Source: Natrarchaeobius chitinivorans
GTDB lineage: Archaea; Halobacteriota; Halobacteria; Halobacteriales; Natrialbaceae
DNA length: 64,000 nucleotides
Direction: 5' to 3'
Assembly: GCF_003841505.1 (NCBI RefSeq)
Contig: NZ_REGA01000020.1
Coordinates: 1 to 64,000 of the forward strand
Position 1 is the stretch's first letter; each line of letters opens with the position of its first letter. Positions 50,822-59,751 of this stretch are shown piece by piece. Below the pieces are notes generated by a model, which saw only the letters and a list, made by a program, of their open reading frames with translations, was not told the origin of the DNA and ran no database searches. Made by a program: the position numbers and the translations under genes.

Positions 50822-52603
50822 ATGAACTCGACGCGAACGCGGTTCGTCGCTCTCCTCGCGGTCGTCGCGGTGGCTCTCCTCGCGGTCGTCGCGGGCGGAA
50901 CGTTCGTCGGCATTCTCGGCGACGGTCCGACCGAGACGGACGCAGTCGTTCCGTCCGACGCCGACCGTCCCGCAAACCCCGCGACCAACGCGACGATCGG
51001 CTACGTCGGCGGCTACTGGTACGACGACGACCTCCCCGTCGACGACCGTGACGACGCCGCGCTTACCGAGGAGGAACTCGAGGCGGTCGTCTACCGGTCG
51101 ATGGCCCGCGTCGAGGTGATTCGGGAACTCGCGTTCGAAGACGAGGTGTCGGTCGAGGTCGTCTCCCGGGAGGAGTACCGAGACGACCACGACGACGTCT
51201 TCGGCAGCGTACCCGACGACGAGCGACTCCAGGAAAACGTCAACTACGAGGCCCTGTTTCTCGTCGACCGGGCCACCGACGCCGAAGACGAGTACGATTC
51301 GCTGTACGGCGGCGCGGTCAACGGCTACTACGACCCGAGCTCGGAGGAAGTCGTCGTCGTCTCGGACACGCCCGACGCCCCCGAGACCGACGAGATCACG
51401 CTCGGACACGAACTGCTTCACGCCCTGCAGGACCAGCACTTCGACCTCTCGTCGTTCGATCGGTCGACGATCGACGGAACCGCCGCAAGAAACGGCCTCG
51501 TCGAAGGTGACGCCGTGCGGGTCGAAACGGAGTACGAGAACAGGTGCGAGACCGAGTGGAACTGCGTCCGTCCGGCGGGTGGATCGAGCGCGTCGTCCGA
51601 TATCAACTGGGGGCTCTACCTGATCCTCTATCAGCCCTACGCCGACGGCCCGGCGTACGTCGACTACCTCAAAGCCCAGGACGACGGCTGGGCGGCCGTC
51701 GACGCCGCATACGACGATCCGCCAGCCAGTAGCTCCGAAGTGATCCGCCCCGGCGACGAGCGCGGCCCCGTCGACGTCGACGTGCCGGATCGCTCGAGCG
51801 AGGAGTGGGACCTCTTCGAGGTCGACGGCGAGACCGCCACCGAGACCGTCGGCGAGGTCGGGATGGTGTCGATGTTCGCGGCCGGCGCGTTCGACGCGAC
51901 CCCGACGGTCATCGACTACGACACGTTCGTCGACGACGGCTACGAGTACGACCAGCCCGCCACCGACGGCTGGGCCGGCGACGAACTCGTCGTCTACGTC
52001 AGCGAGGACGCCGACCCCGACGACCCGACCGACTCCGCAGAACACGCCGGCTACGTCTGGCGAAGCGAGTGGCAGACGCCGGAAGACGCAGACCAGTTCC
52101 TCGAGGCCTACCTCGACCTCCTCGCCGGGTACGACGCCGAGCCCGTCGACGACCGGGCGAACACCTACGTGATCGACGAGGACTACCCCGGAGCGTACTA
52201 CGTCGAGGCCGATGACGACGTCGTGACGATCGTCAGGGCACCGTCGGTCGACGACCTCGAGGGGATCGAAGAAGGCGCTTCCCCCGCGGGCGAAGACACG
52301 CTCGCCTTCGCCGGACCGACCGACGAAGGGGCCGCCGGGAGCGAGTCGGCGGGATCGGTCGACGAACCCGAATCCGGCGGTAGCGACGACGCCGACGCGA
52401 TCGCGGGTGCCGTCGACGTCGGCCTCGGCCCGATGGCGACCGTGACGGCCATCGTGGCCGGTACCGCGATCGTGATCGTCGTCCGACGGCGCGCCTCGAG
52501 GAACACTGCCGTGAACTCCACGAACGCCGGGTCGGCTGCCCGGAACGAGGGCTTCGAGCCGGCGAACGTGGAGATTGCGAGCAGGGACGACGACCGACGA
52601 TGA
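50822..52603 (+). CDS. membrane-anchored metalloprotease-like protein
   Basis: 593 residues from ATG 50822. An N-terminal hydrophobic anchor (FVALLAVVAVALLAVVAGG) and a C-terminal span (MATVTAIVAGTAIVIVV) suggest a surface protein. The zinc-like motif HELLHALQDQHF is the HE-x-x-H of the Hvo_1808-type family. The conserved surroundings are GYYDPSSEEVVVVS and NGLVEGDAVRVE. It is followed by a shorter paralogue with a four-base overlap. Peptidase activity is probable but unproven. Confidence 0.75.
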   Translation: MNSTRTRFVALLAVVAVALLAVVAGGTFVGILGDGPTETDAVVPSDADRPANPATNATIGYVGGYWYDDDLPVDDRDDAALTEEELEAVVYRSMARVEVIRELAFEDEVSVEVVSREEYRDDHDDVFGSVPDDERLQENVNYEALFLVDRATDAEDEYDSLYGGAVNGYYDPSSEEVVVVSDTPDAPETDEITLGHELLHALQDQHFDLSSFDRSTIDGTAARNGLVEGDAVRVETEYENRCETEWNCVRPAGGSSASSDINWGLYLILYQPYADGPAYVDYLKAQDDGWAAVDAAYDDPPASSSEVIRPGDERGPVDVDVPDRSSEEWDLFEVDGETATETVGEVGMVSMFAAGAFDATPTVIDYDTFVDDGYEYDQPATDGWAGDELVVYVSEDADPDDPTDSAEHAGYVWRSEWQTPEDADQFLEAYLDLLAGYDAEPVDDRANTYVIDEDYPGAYYVEADDDVVTIVRAPSVDDLEGIEEGASPAGEDTLAFAGPTDEGAAGSESAGSVDEPESGGSDDADAIAGAVDVGLGPMATVTAIVAGTAIVIVVRRRASRNTAVNSTNAGSAARNEGFEPANVEIASRDDDRR

Positions 52604-54039
52604 GCCGGCTTCGACTGGTCGCGGTGCTCGCGCTGGTCGTCCTCTCGGGGTGTGCCCTTCCCGGAACCGCGGGCCAACTCGACGACGACAGCGAACTCGG
52701 CCACGTCGAGACGTACGCCCACGACGACGTCTTCGCGTTCGACGGCAGCGACACCCTCACCGAGGAGGAACTCGAGGCGGTCAAGTACCGGTCGATGGCT
52801 CGAGTCGAACTCATTCGCGGCGAGAAGTTCGAACGCGACGTCGAGATCGACGTCGTCAGTCGGGAGGCGTTTCGCGACCAGCGTGGCGACCGCCCCGACG
52901 CGTCGGCGTTCGAAAACGAGCGGTGGCGGGGCGCGTTCCTCGTCGACGGCGAAACGGACGCGAACGAAGCGATCGAGGAAATATACGCCGAGTCCGTCGC
53001 GGGATACTACGCGAGCGACCGGGTCGTCATCGTCGTCGACGACGCCGACGAGATCCGGGTCGACCGGCAGGTACTCGTTCACGAACTGACCCACGCCCTG
53101 CAAGACCAGCGGTTCGGACTCGAGCGCGAGGGGGAGACGCTCGACGCTCGGCGCGCCGAAAGCGGACTGCTCGAGGGGGAGGCGAACTACGTGCCCTATC
53201 TGTACGACCAGCGCTGTGGGGAGCAGTGGCAGTGTCTCCTCGACGACTCGCCGGAGCCAGCTACCGGCGACGAACTCGCGGATCGACCGTTCGAATCCGG
53301 TCTCTTCCTCTCGATTTTCGCGCCGTACGCCGAGGGGACGTCGTTCGTCGCCCACCTGCACGAAACCGGCGGCTGGGATGCCGTCGACCGCGCTCACGAT
53401 GAGCGGCCGACGAGTACTGCCCAGTTGATCCACCCCGAGCGCTATCCCGATCACCGCCCGGTCGACCTCGAGGTGACGGATCGCTCGAGCGACGACTGGG
53501 AGCCGATCACCGACGCCGAGGGCGACCTCCGGACCGACACGGTCGGCGAGGCGACGCTGTTCGCGATGCTGTGGGAAAACGGCGCCGTCGACCGGCCGCT
53601 CACCGCGGGCGGAACGGAACTCTCGCCGTACAACTACTCGTATCCGGCGACCGCGGGCTGGGACGGCGACGCGTTCGTCGCCTACCGCGACGTGGACGAC
53701 GAGAACCGAACTGGACACGTCTGGGAACTCGCCTGGGAGCGTGAATCCGACGCGGACGCCTTCGCCGAGGCCTACCGAACGCTGCTCGAGAACCGCGGGG
53801 GAGAGCCGATCGATGCTGCGGGCGAACGCTACGTTATTTCCGACGCCGAGGCGTTCGCCGGCGCGTACCGCGTCGACGTGAGCGGCGAGACGGTCGAAAT
53901 CGTCGGTGCGCCGTCGGTCGAGGAACTCGAGGCGATCCGCGCCGAAGAGCCGCCCGCGGTTGCCTCACCCGCGATCACCTCGCCCGCGGTTGCCTCACCC
54001 GCGATTACCTTGCCCGCAGCGAAAGCCGCGTACGGGTAG
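52600..54039 (+). CDS. metalloprotease-like lipoprotein, paralogue
   Basis: 479 residues. A short hydrophobic leader and lipobox (ALVVLSGCALPG). HELTHALQDQRF is the HE-x-x-H motif at the same position as in the preceding gene, and VEDVS-like blocks (YRSMARVELIRGEKFERDV) match between the two. The C-terminal tail has four alternating repeats (PAVASPAITSPAVASPAITLP), encoded by 36-bp repeats. Tandem duplication with loss of the C-terminal span is the likely history. Confidence 0.75.
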   Translation: MSRLRLVAVLALVVLSGCALPGTAGQLDDDSELGHVETYAHDDVFAFDGSDTLTEEELEAVKYRSMARVELIRGEKFERDVEIDVVSREAFRDQRGDRPDASAFENERWRGAFLVDGETDANEAIEEIYAESVAGYYASDRVVIVVDDADEIRVDRQVLVHELTHALQDQRFGLEREGETLDARRAESGLLEGEANYVPYLYDQRCGEQWQCLLDDSPEPATGDELADRPFESGLFLSIFAPYAEGTSFVAHLHETGGWDAVDRAHDERPTSTAQLIHPERYPDHRPVDLEVTDRSSDDWEPITDAEGDLRTDTVGEATLFAMLWENGAVDRPLTAGGTELSPYNYSYPATAGWDGDAFVAYRDVDDENRTGHVWELAWERESDADAFAEAYRTLLENRGGEPIDAAGERYVISDAEAFAGAYRVDVSGETVEIVGAPSVEELEAIRAEEPPAVASPAITSPAVASPAITLPAAKAAYG

Positions 54040-54069
54040 CTTTTTTGCCCTCCGGAGGAAATCGACGCT

Positions 54070-55275
54070 ATGTCACATCCGTTCGGAACCGTCTCCCCTG
54101 ACGCGATTCTCGAGGGGGCCGCGACCGACGCCTACTTCGAGCGCACGCGGACGACGCTCGAGTACGCGGAAAAAAACCCAACGGTGGTCGCCGAGGTGAC
54201 CGCCGACCAGTTCCCGACCGGTTCCTTCGACGTCTTCACCGGCGTGAACGACGTCGCGACGCTGTTCGAGGGCCGGGCCGTCGACGTCGACGCGCTCCCC
54301 GACGGCCAGTTGTTCGACGGCGGGCCGGTGATGCGAATCGAGGGGCCGTACCTCGCGTTCGCGGAACTCGAGACCTCGTTGCTCGGCTTTCTTTCACAGC
54401 CGAGCGGATTCGCGACGGCCGCACTCGAGGCGCGACTGGCCGCCCCCGACTCCCTCGTGTTGTCGTTCGGGGCCCGCCACGTCCACCCGGCGATCACCGC
54501 GTCGGTCGAACGCGCCGCCTTGCTCGCCGGGCTCGACGGCTTCTCGCACGTCGCAGCTGGTGAAATTCTCGACAGGGTGCCCGGCGGGACGATGCCCCAC
54601 GCGCTCATGTTCTGTTTCGGCGAGGGGAACCAGGCCGAGGCCTGGACGGCGTTCGACGAGGCTGTCCCCGAGGACGTCCCCCGAATCGCGCTGGTCGACA
54701 CCTTCTGGGACGAGGTCAGCGAGAGCCTGCTGGCCGCGGAGACGCTGGGCGACGATCTGGACGGCGTTCGCATCGACACCACGAGTTCCCGGCGGGGCGA
54801 CTTCCGTCACATCGTTCGGGAGGTGCGCTGGGAACTCGACGCTCGAGCCCGCGAGGACGTCGACATCTTCTGCAGCGGCGGGCTCGAGCCCGAGTCCATC
54901 CGGAACCTGCGCGACGTCGCCGACGGCTTCGGCGTCGGCAGCCACATCACCGGCGCCGACTCGGTCGACTTCAGTCTCGACATCGTCGAGATCCGCGCGG
55001 GATCGGACGATCCCTCGAGCGGCCGGGCACAGGCCGGCAACGAGGGGAAACCGGTCTCGAAACGGGGGAAACTCTCCGGCCGGAAGCAGGTCTACCGGAC
55101 GCCCGACGGCGGCCACCACGTCGCGCTGGCCGACCGCGAGGGGCCCGAAGACGGCGAGGCACTGCTCGAGCCCCTGATCCGGGACGGCGAAATCGTCCGC
55201 GAATTCGATCTGGACGAGGCGAGCGAACGCTGTCTGGCCGACGCCGAGACGGTCGGGTTCGGGACTGACGGGTAA
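54070..55275 (+). CDS. pncB: nicotinate phosphoribosyltransferase
   Basis: 401 residues. The phosphoribosyltransferase fold is shown by GPYLAFAELETSLLGFLSQP, LSFGARHVHPAITA (substrate-binding), DTFWDEVSESL, and GSHITGADSVDFSLDIVEI near the phosphate site. It makes nicotinate mononucleotide from nicotinate and PRPP. Together with the amidase-like protein upstream it gives a nicotinamide salvage route. The archaeal form is shorter than bacterial PncB. It starts 30 bases after the previous gene stop. Confidence 0.92.
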   Translation: MSHPFGTVSPDAILEGAATDAYFERTRTTLEYAEKNPTVVAEVTADQFPTGSFDVFTGVNDVATLFEGRAVDVDALPDGQLFDGGPVMRIEGPYLAFAELETSLLGFLSQPSGFATAALEARLAAPDSLVLSFGARHVHPAITASVERAALLAGLDGFSHVAAGEILDRVPGGTMPHALMFCFGEGNQAEAWTAFDEAVPEDVPRIALVDTFWDEVSESLLAAETLGDDLDGVRIDTTSSRRGDFRHIVREVRWELDARAREDVDIFCSGGLEPESIRNLRDVADGFGVGSHITGADSVDFSLDIVEIRAGSDDPSSGRAQAGNEGKPVSKRGKLSGRKQVYRTPDGGHHVALADREGPEDGEALLEPLIRDGEIVREFDLDEASERCLADAETVGFGTDG

Positions 55276-55280
55276 CGGTC

Positions 55281-55416
55281 GCGTCAGGTTCGGTCGGCTG
55301 CGGCGAGTACCACTGCGTCAGGTTCGGTCGGTGACTTCGAGTACCACTGCGTCAGGTTCGGTCGGCGACCTCGAGTACCACTGCGTCAGGTTCGGTCGGC
55401 GGCCTCGAGTTCCCGG
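55281..55416. repeat. 34-bp direct tandem repeat, four units
   Basis: Unit GCGTCAGGTTCGGTCGG... begins at 55281, 55315, 55349 and 55383, with variation only at a few positions after the constant 17 bases. There is no spacer between units, so it is not a CRISPR. It lies in the gap just downstream of pncB. Confidence 0.9.
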
Positions 55417-55669
55417 TAAACACTCGACGCCGACGACTGATGAGCTCGCGAGGTGGAGAACCGACGCGATCCGCCACAGCCGGTCACGCGGTCGGTCTGT
55501 CCCGTATCCGAACGGTTATTTCGATTCGAACGTGATACTCAACGGACGTGTCGGCACGGAAATCGATGCTCCGGGGGAACGTTTCGACTCGAGGACGCCA
55601 GGAACCTCGAGTCCCGCCCGTCTTCGACCGACGTTCGAACCGCTCGGTCAGATTTCGGGTGACGAGCCG

Positions 55670-56026
55670 ATGAGCCGCCGCCTCGACGCCGATACCGAGG
55701 AACTGCTCGCCCTGCTCGAGGACGACTACGCCCGGACGATTATCGTCGAGACGTACGACGAGGCCCAGTCGGCGGAGTCGCTGAGCGCGGCCTGTGACGC
55801 AGATCCGTCGACCATCTACAGACGCATCGACCGGCTTCAGGAGCGCGGGCTCCTGGCCGACCAGCAACGCCTCGATCCGAACGGTCACCACTACAAGGTG
55901 TACGTCGCCCGACTCGAGGGCGTCGCGATCGACGTCACGGCGGACGGGTTCGTCGTGGAGGTCGACTACGCCGAGGAGGAGCCGGCGGATACGTTCACGC
56001 GACTGTACGAGGAGTTCACGGGATGA
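55670..56026 (+). CDS. ArsR-like winged-helix regulator
   Basis: 118 residues from ATG 55670 (MSRRLDADTEELLALLEDD). The HTH is SLSAACDADPSTIYRRIDRL, and the wing follows (LLADQQRLDPNGHHYKVYV). It overlaps the DUF7521-like membrane gene by four bases, an arrangement common in haloarchaea. It probably controls its own operon. The ligand is unknown. Confidence 0.8.
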   Translation: MSRRLDADTEELLALLEDDYARTIIVETYDEAQSAESLSAACDADPSTIYRRIDRLQERGLLADQQRLDPNGHHYKVYVARLEGVAIDVTADGFVVEVDYAEEEPADTFTRLYEEFTG

Positions 56027-56436
56027 TCGGGGAACACGCGCGATCCGTCGCGGCGTTCGATCCGCAATCGGGAGCGGCGGGCTGGGTCGACGCTCTCGAG
56101 AGCGCAGTTTCCCACACCCTTCCGCTGGCTCCGCTACAGGTCGAGGTCGAGGGCGGTTCGACGCTGGTCGTCCTCGCGGCGATCGTGACGTTTTTCGTCG
56201 CGTTACTCCTCTCGGTGCTCGTCACCTACCGGTTCGTCGAGGGCTACCGCCGGACGAGGGCCCGCCCGATCCTGTTGCTCGCGGTGGGGATGTTCCTGCT
56301 GGCCCCGGGCCCGATGTTCGTCCGGCTGATCGTCGGCAACGTCGCGGTGATCCCGCTGTCCGCACAGCTTCTGACCACGACGCTCTCGGAACTGTGCGGA
56401 CTGATCGTCATCCTCTACGTCGTCTACTCGAGATAA
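56023..56436 (+). CDS. DUF7521-like membrane protein
   Basis: 137 residues. After a soluble start of some 45 residues there are three spans (LVVLAAIVTFFVALLLSVLV; PILLLAVGMFLLAPGPMFV; LCGLIVILYVVY). GYRRTRARPILLLAVGM matches the loop of the next protein, FRRNDSPTMRALSIGI. The pair and the wHTH gene make a conserved three-gene unit. Function unknown. Confidence 0.7.
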   Translation: MIGEHARSVAAFDPQSGAAGWVDALESAVSHTLPLAPLQVEVEGGSTLVVLAAIVTFFVALLLSVLVTYRFVEGYRRTRARPILLLAVGMFLLAPGPMFVRLIVGNVAVIPLSAQLLTTTLSELCGLIVILYVVYSR

Positions 56437-56438
56437 CC

Positions 56439-56711
56439 ATGCCACTCGAAACACTCACCGCGGTCGCGTCCGCCCTCACCGCAGTGGTGGGACTGTTCGT
56501 CGCCGTCCTCGCCTATCGTGGCTTCCGACGAAACGACAGCCCGACGATGCGCGCGCTCTCGATCGGTATCGTCTGTATCGCAGTCGTTCCGTACCTGATC
56601 CTCTATCTCGTGGGGCCGGCGGTCGACCTCGCGGACGCCGAGGCGCTGCTCGCGATCACCCTCTCACACACCGTCGGCCTCGCGGCGATCTACCGCACGT
56701 TTCAGTACTGA
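56439..56711 (+). CDS. DUF7521-like membrane protein, second copy
   Basis: 90 residues from ATG 56439 (MPLETLTAVASALTAVVG). Three spans: LTAVVGLFVAVLAYRGF, IGIVCIAVVPYLILYLV, and ALLAITLSHTVGLAAIY. It starts 2 bases after the stop of the previous gene, so the two are probably partners. Function unknown. Confidence 0.75.
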   Translation: MPLETLTAVASALTAVVGLFVAVLAYRGFRRNDSPTMRALSIGIVCIAVVPYLILYLVGPAVDLADAEALLAITLSHTVGLAAIYRTFQY

Positions 56712-56858
56712 TCGACGACGGACGCCCGGTCTCTCCCTCGAGAGCTGACTCTTTCGCCCCCGCAACGAAAACTCCTATATTACTCTTTCTCAGGACTGGC
56801 GACCGACCAACTCGGTGGCCCCTTATACGCAGTTGGGGGTTCACTCCTCGAGTGCACC

Positions 56859-57581
56859 ATGAGTTCGATGCAATCCGCGTTCGCGATCGGTCAGAACGGA
56901 TCCGACGGGCCGAGGGACCGCCCGGTTCGCTGGTTCTTCGGCGTCCCGTTTCGCCTCCAGACGTACAGCAACCTGTTGTATCTCGCGGTGGCGTTTCCGC
57001 TGGGACTGCTTTACTTCGTCACCGTCGTCACCGGCGTTTCCCTCGGCGTCGGCCTCTCGGTTACGCTGGTCGGAATTCCGATACTGGCGTTTCTGGTCGG
57101 CTTCGTCATGGTGCTCGCGGCGCTCGAGGCGGTGCTTACGACCCACCTCGTCGGCGTCGACACCCCGCTGCCTGCGGCCCTCCGAAAAGAGAATCCCCGC
57201 AGCCTCCTGCGTGCGGAAGACGGCTACGACGACGCGCTCGTCGCGCTGGTGACCGCACCGACGACCTGGACCAGTTTCGTGGTCGTCCTCGCCAAGTTCG
57301 TCTACGGAACGGTGGCGTTTACGCTGCTGGTTACGGCCGTCGCCGTCGTCACGGCGATGCTTGCCGCACCGCTCGTCTACGGGGATCCGACGGTCACGTA
57401 TATGATCGGCCAGTATCAGGTAGAGACACTTCCGGTGGCTCTCCTCGTGGCCGGGTTCGGCGTCGTCCTCGGATTCCTCTCCGTTCACGTCCTGAACGCC
57501 GTCGCGGTCGTCGGTGGCGTGTTGAACGCAATCTTGCTCGGTGCGTTCGACGACCGATCGCCGGACGGCGATCCGGAGTGA
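56859..57581 (+). CDS. sensor-domain membrane protein (PF13796-like)
   Basis: 240 residues with four to six spans (NLLYLAVAFPLGLLYFVTVV; TLVGIPILAFLVGFVMVLAA; FVYGTVAFTLLVTAVAVVTAM; LPVALLVAGFGVVLGFLSV). The PF13796-like pattern has F/L-PLGL-F-V at the first helix. A TTATAC box at about 56823 precedes the ATG by 36 bases. In bacteria such domains sit before histidine kinases; here it is alone, so its partner is unknown. Confidence 0.75.
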   Translation: MSSMQSAFAIGQNGSDGPRDRPVRWFFGVPFRLQTYSNLLYLAVAFPLGLLYFVTVVTGVSLGVGLSVTLVGIPILAFLVGFVMVLAALEAVLTTHLVGVDTPLPAALRKENPRSLLRAEDGYDDALVALVTAPTTWTSFVVVLAKFVYGTVAFTLLVTAVAVVTAMLAAPLVYGDPTVTYMIGQYQVETLPVALLVAGFGVVLGFLSVHVLNAVAVVGGVLNAILLGAFDDRSPDGDPE

Positions 57582-57622
57582 CGACCGCTCGAGTGGGAAC
57601 GGCCGCTCTGAATCGTTCGCCG

Positions 57623-58222
57623 TTAGAGTTCCTCGATACTACCGCCGGCCTCGCGCTCGCGGAAAACCTGCCCTTCGAACAGCGTGACGACGACGTCGTC
57701 GTTCTGCCAGGCACCCGGCGCGAGTTTGGCTTTCCGGCAGGTTCGATCGAGGTACTCGTGTTCGCTCCAGCCGTTCTCGACTGGAACCGTGGGGTACAGC
57801 CAGCCGCCCTCGCCGCCGTCGATGGCGACCCCGTGGGTGCCGAGTTCGAGATCGGCGACCGGATCGTCCGTGAGCACGACGTTCTTGACGGAACAGACCG
57901 AGACGGTCAGGTTCGGAAGCTCCGACGGGCTCACTTCCGAGCCACAGGAGTCCTCGCTCGCGGCTTCGATCGCCGCGTCGACGATCACGTGACCGAGCTG
58001 GTCGCCCGACCGGTAGCCGCCGGCACACCCCCGGAGACTCCCGCGTCCGCGCGTAGACTCGAGGCGGACGAACGCGCCCGTTCGCTCGTAGAAGGCTTCG
58101 CGCATGCTGCCTGGCTGTTCTCGTTGCCCGTGTTGTACGTAGGATTCGACGGCCTCGCGCGCCAGTTTGACGGCACGCGCGCCATCCTCGTAAGAGAGGT
58201 CGACGCCCTGTCGCTGGGACAT
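57623..58222 (-). CDS. AMMECR1-family protein
   Basis: 199 residues from ATG 58222 (MSQRQGVDLSYEDGAR). The AMMECR1 signature LRGCAGGYRSG is at about 75-85, and VSVCSVKNVVLTDDP and LYPTVPVENGWSEHEYL complete the fold. Highly conserved across archaea and eukaryotes, with unknown biochemical role; a link to redox or radical-SAM partners is known from other genomes. The 3' end is close to the sensor-domain gene (convergent). Confidence 0.9.
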   Translation of the reverse strand: MSQRQGVDLSYEDGARAVKLAREAVESYVQHGQREQPGSMREAFYERTGAFVRLESTRGRGSLRGCAGGYRSGDQLGHVIVDAAIEAASEDSCGSEVSPSELPNLTVSVCSVKNVVLTDDPVADLELGTHGVAIDGGEGGWLYPTVPVENGWSEHEYLDRTCRKAKLAPGAWQNDDVVVTLFEGQVFREREAGGSIEEL

Positions 58223-58326
58223 ACACCAGTACATGGGAGTAGTCGTCCTAAAACGCTTCCATTCCTCTCGGGGGTCGGATCAGCCACTGACCGAGGGACT
58301 TATTCACCCGAAGTGCCTACGATAAC

Positions 58327-58893
58327 TGGGAGAGAGAGCCTGGCTGCCGCGGTGGCCCCGCCGGCGACGGCGCGGCCACAGTACCGCGATACATCCCGAC
58401 GGGATGTGTCACGCTCGCGAGGAAAGTCCCCCCACCCGTTCGGGCGGGTGACCGGACGCAAGTCCGGAGCGGGAGACCGCTGGCTCTGGAACAGAAACGA
58501 CACGTCTCGGCCCGACCTATGACGCGTGCGAACCCGACCGCGAGGAAGGGGAGTTGACCCGCAGAGGGAGGCGGTTCTCGTGCGACGAGCCGAGGACCGC
58601 CGACGAGCGACAGACCCGCTCGCGCGTGCGGTTGACGACCGACGGTTCGAACCCGTCGATCGTGTGTGCGGTTCCCGCCGACGCGGAAACCGCGAGATTC
58701 GAGGCGGATCGACCGCCGAAGACGACGCCACGATCGACCGCACGTCGACGGCCGAGGATCGATGGAACGGCGAACCCTCACCGGTGCAAGTCCGTGCCGT
58801 GGTAGCCCGAACACCCCGCGGCTCCGCCGCGGACGGCGCGGACGCTCAGCCGAATGCCGGGACGAACAGAAGGGGGCTTACTCCTCTCACCCG
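58327..58893 (+). ncRNA. rnpB: RNase P RNA
   Basis: The universal CR-I block GAGGAAAGTCC is at 58419-58429, and the CR-V-like block GAACAGAAGGGGGCTTAC is at 58864-58881, 5' and 3' strands of the core. GGTGCAAGTCC in the 58780s is a further P RNA match. GGGAGAG at 58328 pairs with CTCTCACC at 58885-58892 to close P1 (one bulge). A CTTATTC box at 58299-58305 lies 25 bases before the start. TTTT after the end would favour termination. About 567 nt is long for the archaeal type, so extra helices are likely. Confidence 0.92.
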
Positions 58894-59001
58894 ATTTTCA
58901 CACTCGAGTGGCGACGCCGATCGGAACTCAGTCCTCGAGTCCCACGCCGGAACTCCTCGAATATCCACATCGAAACTCCTCGAATCTGCGGAAAACCCGA
59001 T

Positions 59002-59646
59002 TCAAACCGCCGGCAGCACGTCCTCCTCGAGAAGGACGTCACGAACCCCATCCATCGACGTGACGACGACGTCGCAGTGGGGTTCGACCGCCGGCTTCGG
59101 GTCGAAGCCCACCGCGAGCCCCGACACCGACAACATCGGCAGGTCGTTCGCCCCGTCACCGACCGCGACGGTCTCCTCGAGGTCGACGCCGACGTCGGCG
59201 GCCAGCTCCTCGAGCGCGTCGTCTTTGGTCCCCTCGATCAGGGGCCCCTCGACCTCGCCGGTCAGTCCGCCGTCTCGAATCGGGAGTCGGTTCGAGACGA
59301 CGTGATCGACCGAGACGCCTTCGCGCTCGAGTGCGGCCGCGACCCCGCGTTCGAAGCCGCCGGTGAGGATCGCCGTCGTCACGCCCGCCTCGTTCAACGC
59401 GGCGATCAGGTCGGCCGCCCCCTCGCGGAGTTCGACATCGTCGTAGGCGTCTCGAGACTCCTCGGCCGCAAGCCCCTCGAGCAGCGCCGCTCGCTCCCGG
59501 AGACTCTCGGCGTAACCGATCTCGTCGTTCATCGCCCGTTCGGTGATTTCGGCCATCTCGTCGGCGACGCCACAGCGCTCGCCGAGCAACACGGTCATCT
59601 CGGAGTCCGATAGCGTTCCGTCGAAGTCGAAGGCGACGACTGTCAT
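59002..59646 (-). CDS. serB: phosphoserine phosphatase
   Basis: 214 residues from ATG 59646; the longer reading upstream is non-coding. FDFDGTLSDSE is the nucleophile motif (DxDxT), TAILTGGF holds the second, Lys is in EGTKDDAL and VGDGANDLPML is the last acidic motif. This is a HAD-family hydrolase of the SerB type and should release serine from phosphoserine. serA begins about 3 kb away on the other strand. The length suits the family. Confidence 0.9.
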   Translation of the reverse strand: MTVVAFDFDGTLSDSEMTVLLGERCGVADEMAEITERAMNDEIGYAESLRERAALLEGLAAEESRDAYDDVELREGAADLIAALNEAGVTTAILTGGFERGVAAALEREGVSVDHVVSNRLPIRDGGLTGEVEGPLIEGTKDDALEELAADVGVDLEETVAVGDGANDLPMLSVSGLAVGFDPKPAVEPHCDVVVTSMDGVRDVLLEEDVLPAV

Positions 59647-59751
59647 CGCTCGCCGATTGTGGGCCACCGGATAAACCAGTTCAGGTTTTCGCCTCGGGAG
59701 CGGGTATCGTTTCAACGACCACTTTAGGATCTTCGGGCCCACGGCCCGAGT

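Noticed and set aside
52198-53718. 506-residue minus-strand frame over the second metalloprotease gene
   Set aside because: Antisense shadow without any domain; the plus-strand product carries a lipobox and HE-x-x-H motif.
55281-55416. CRISPR array
   Set aside because: The 34-bp units are directly adjacent, with no spacers between them and no cas genes.
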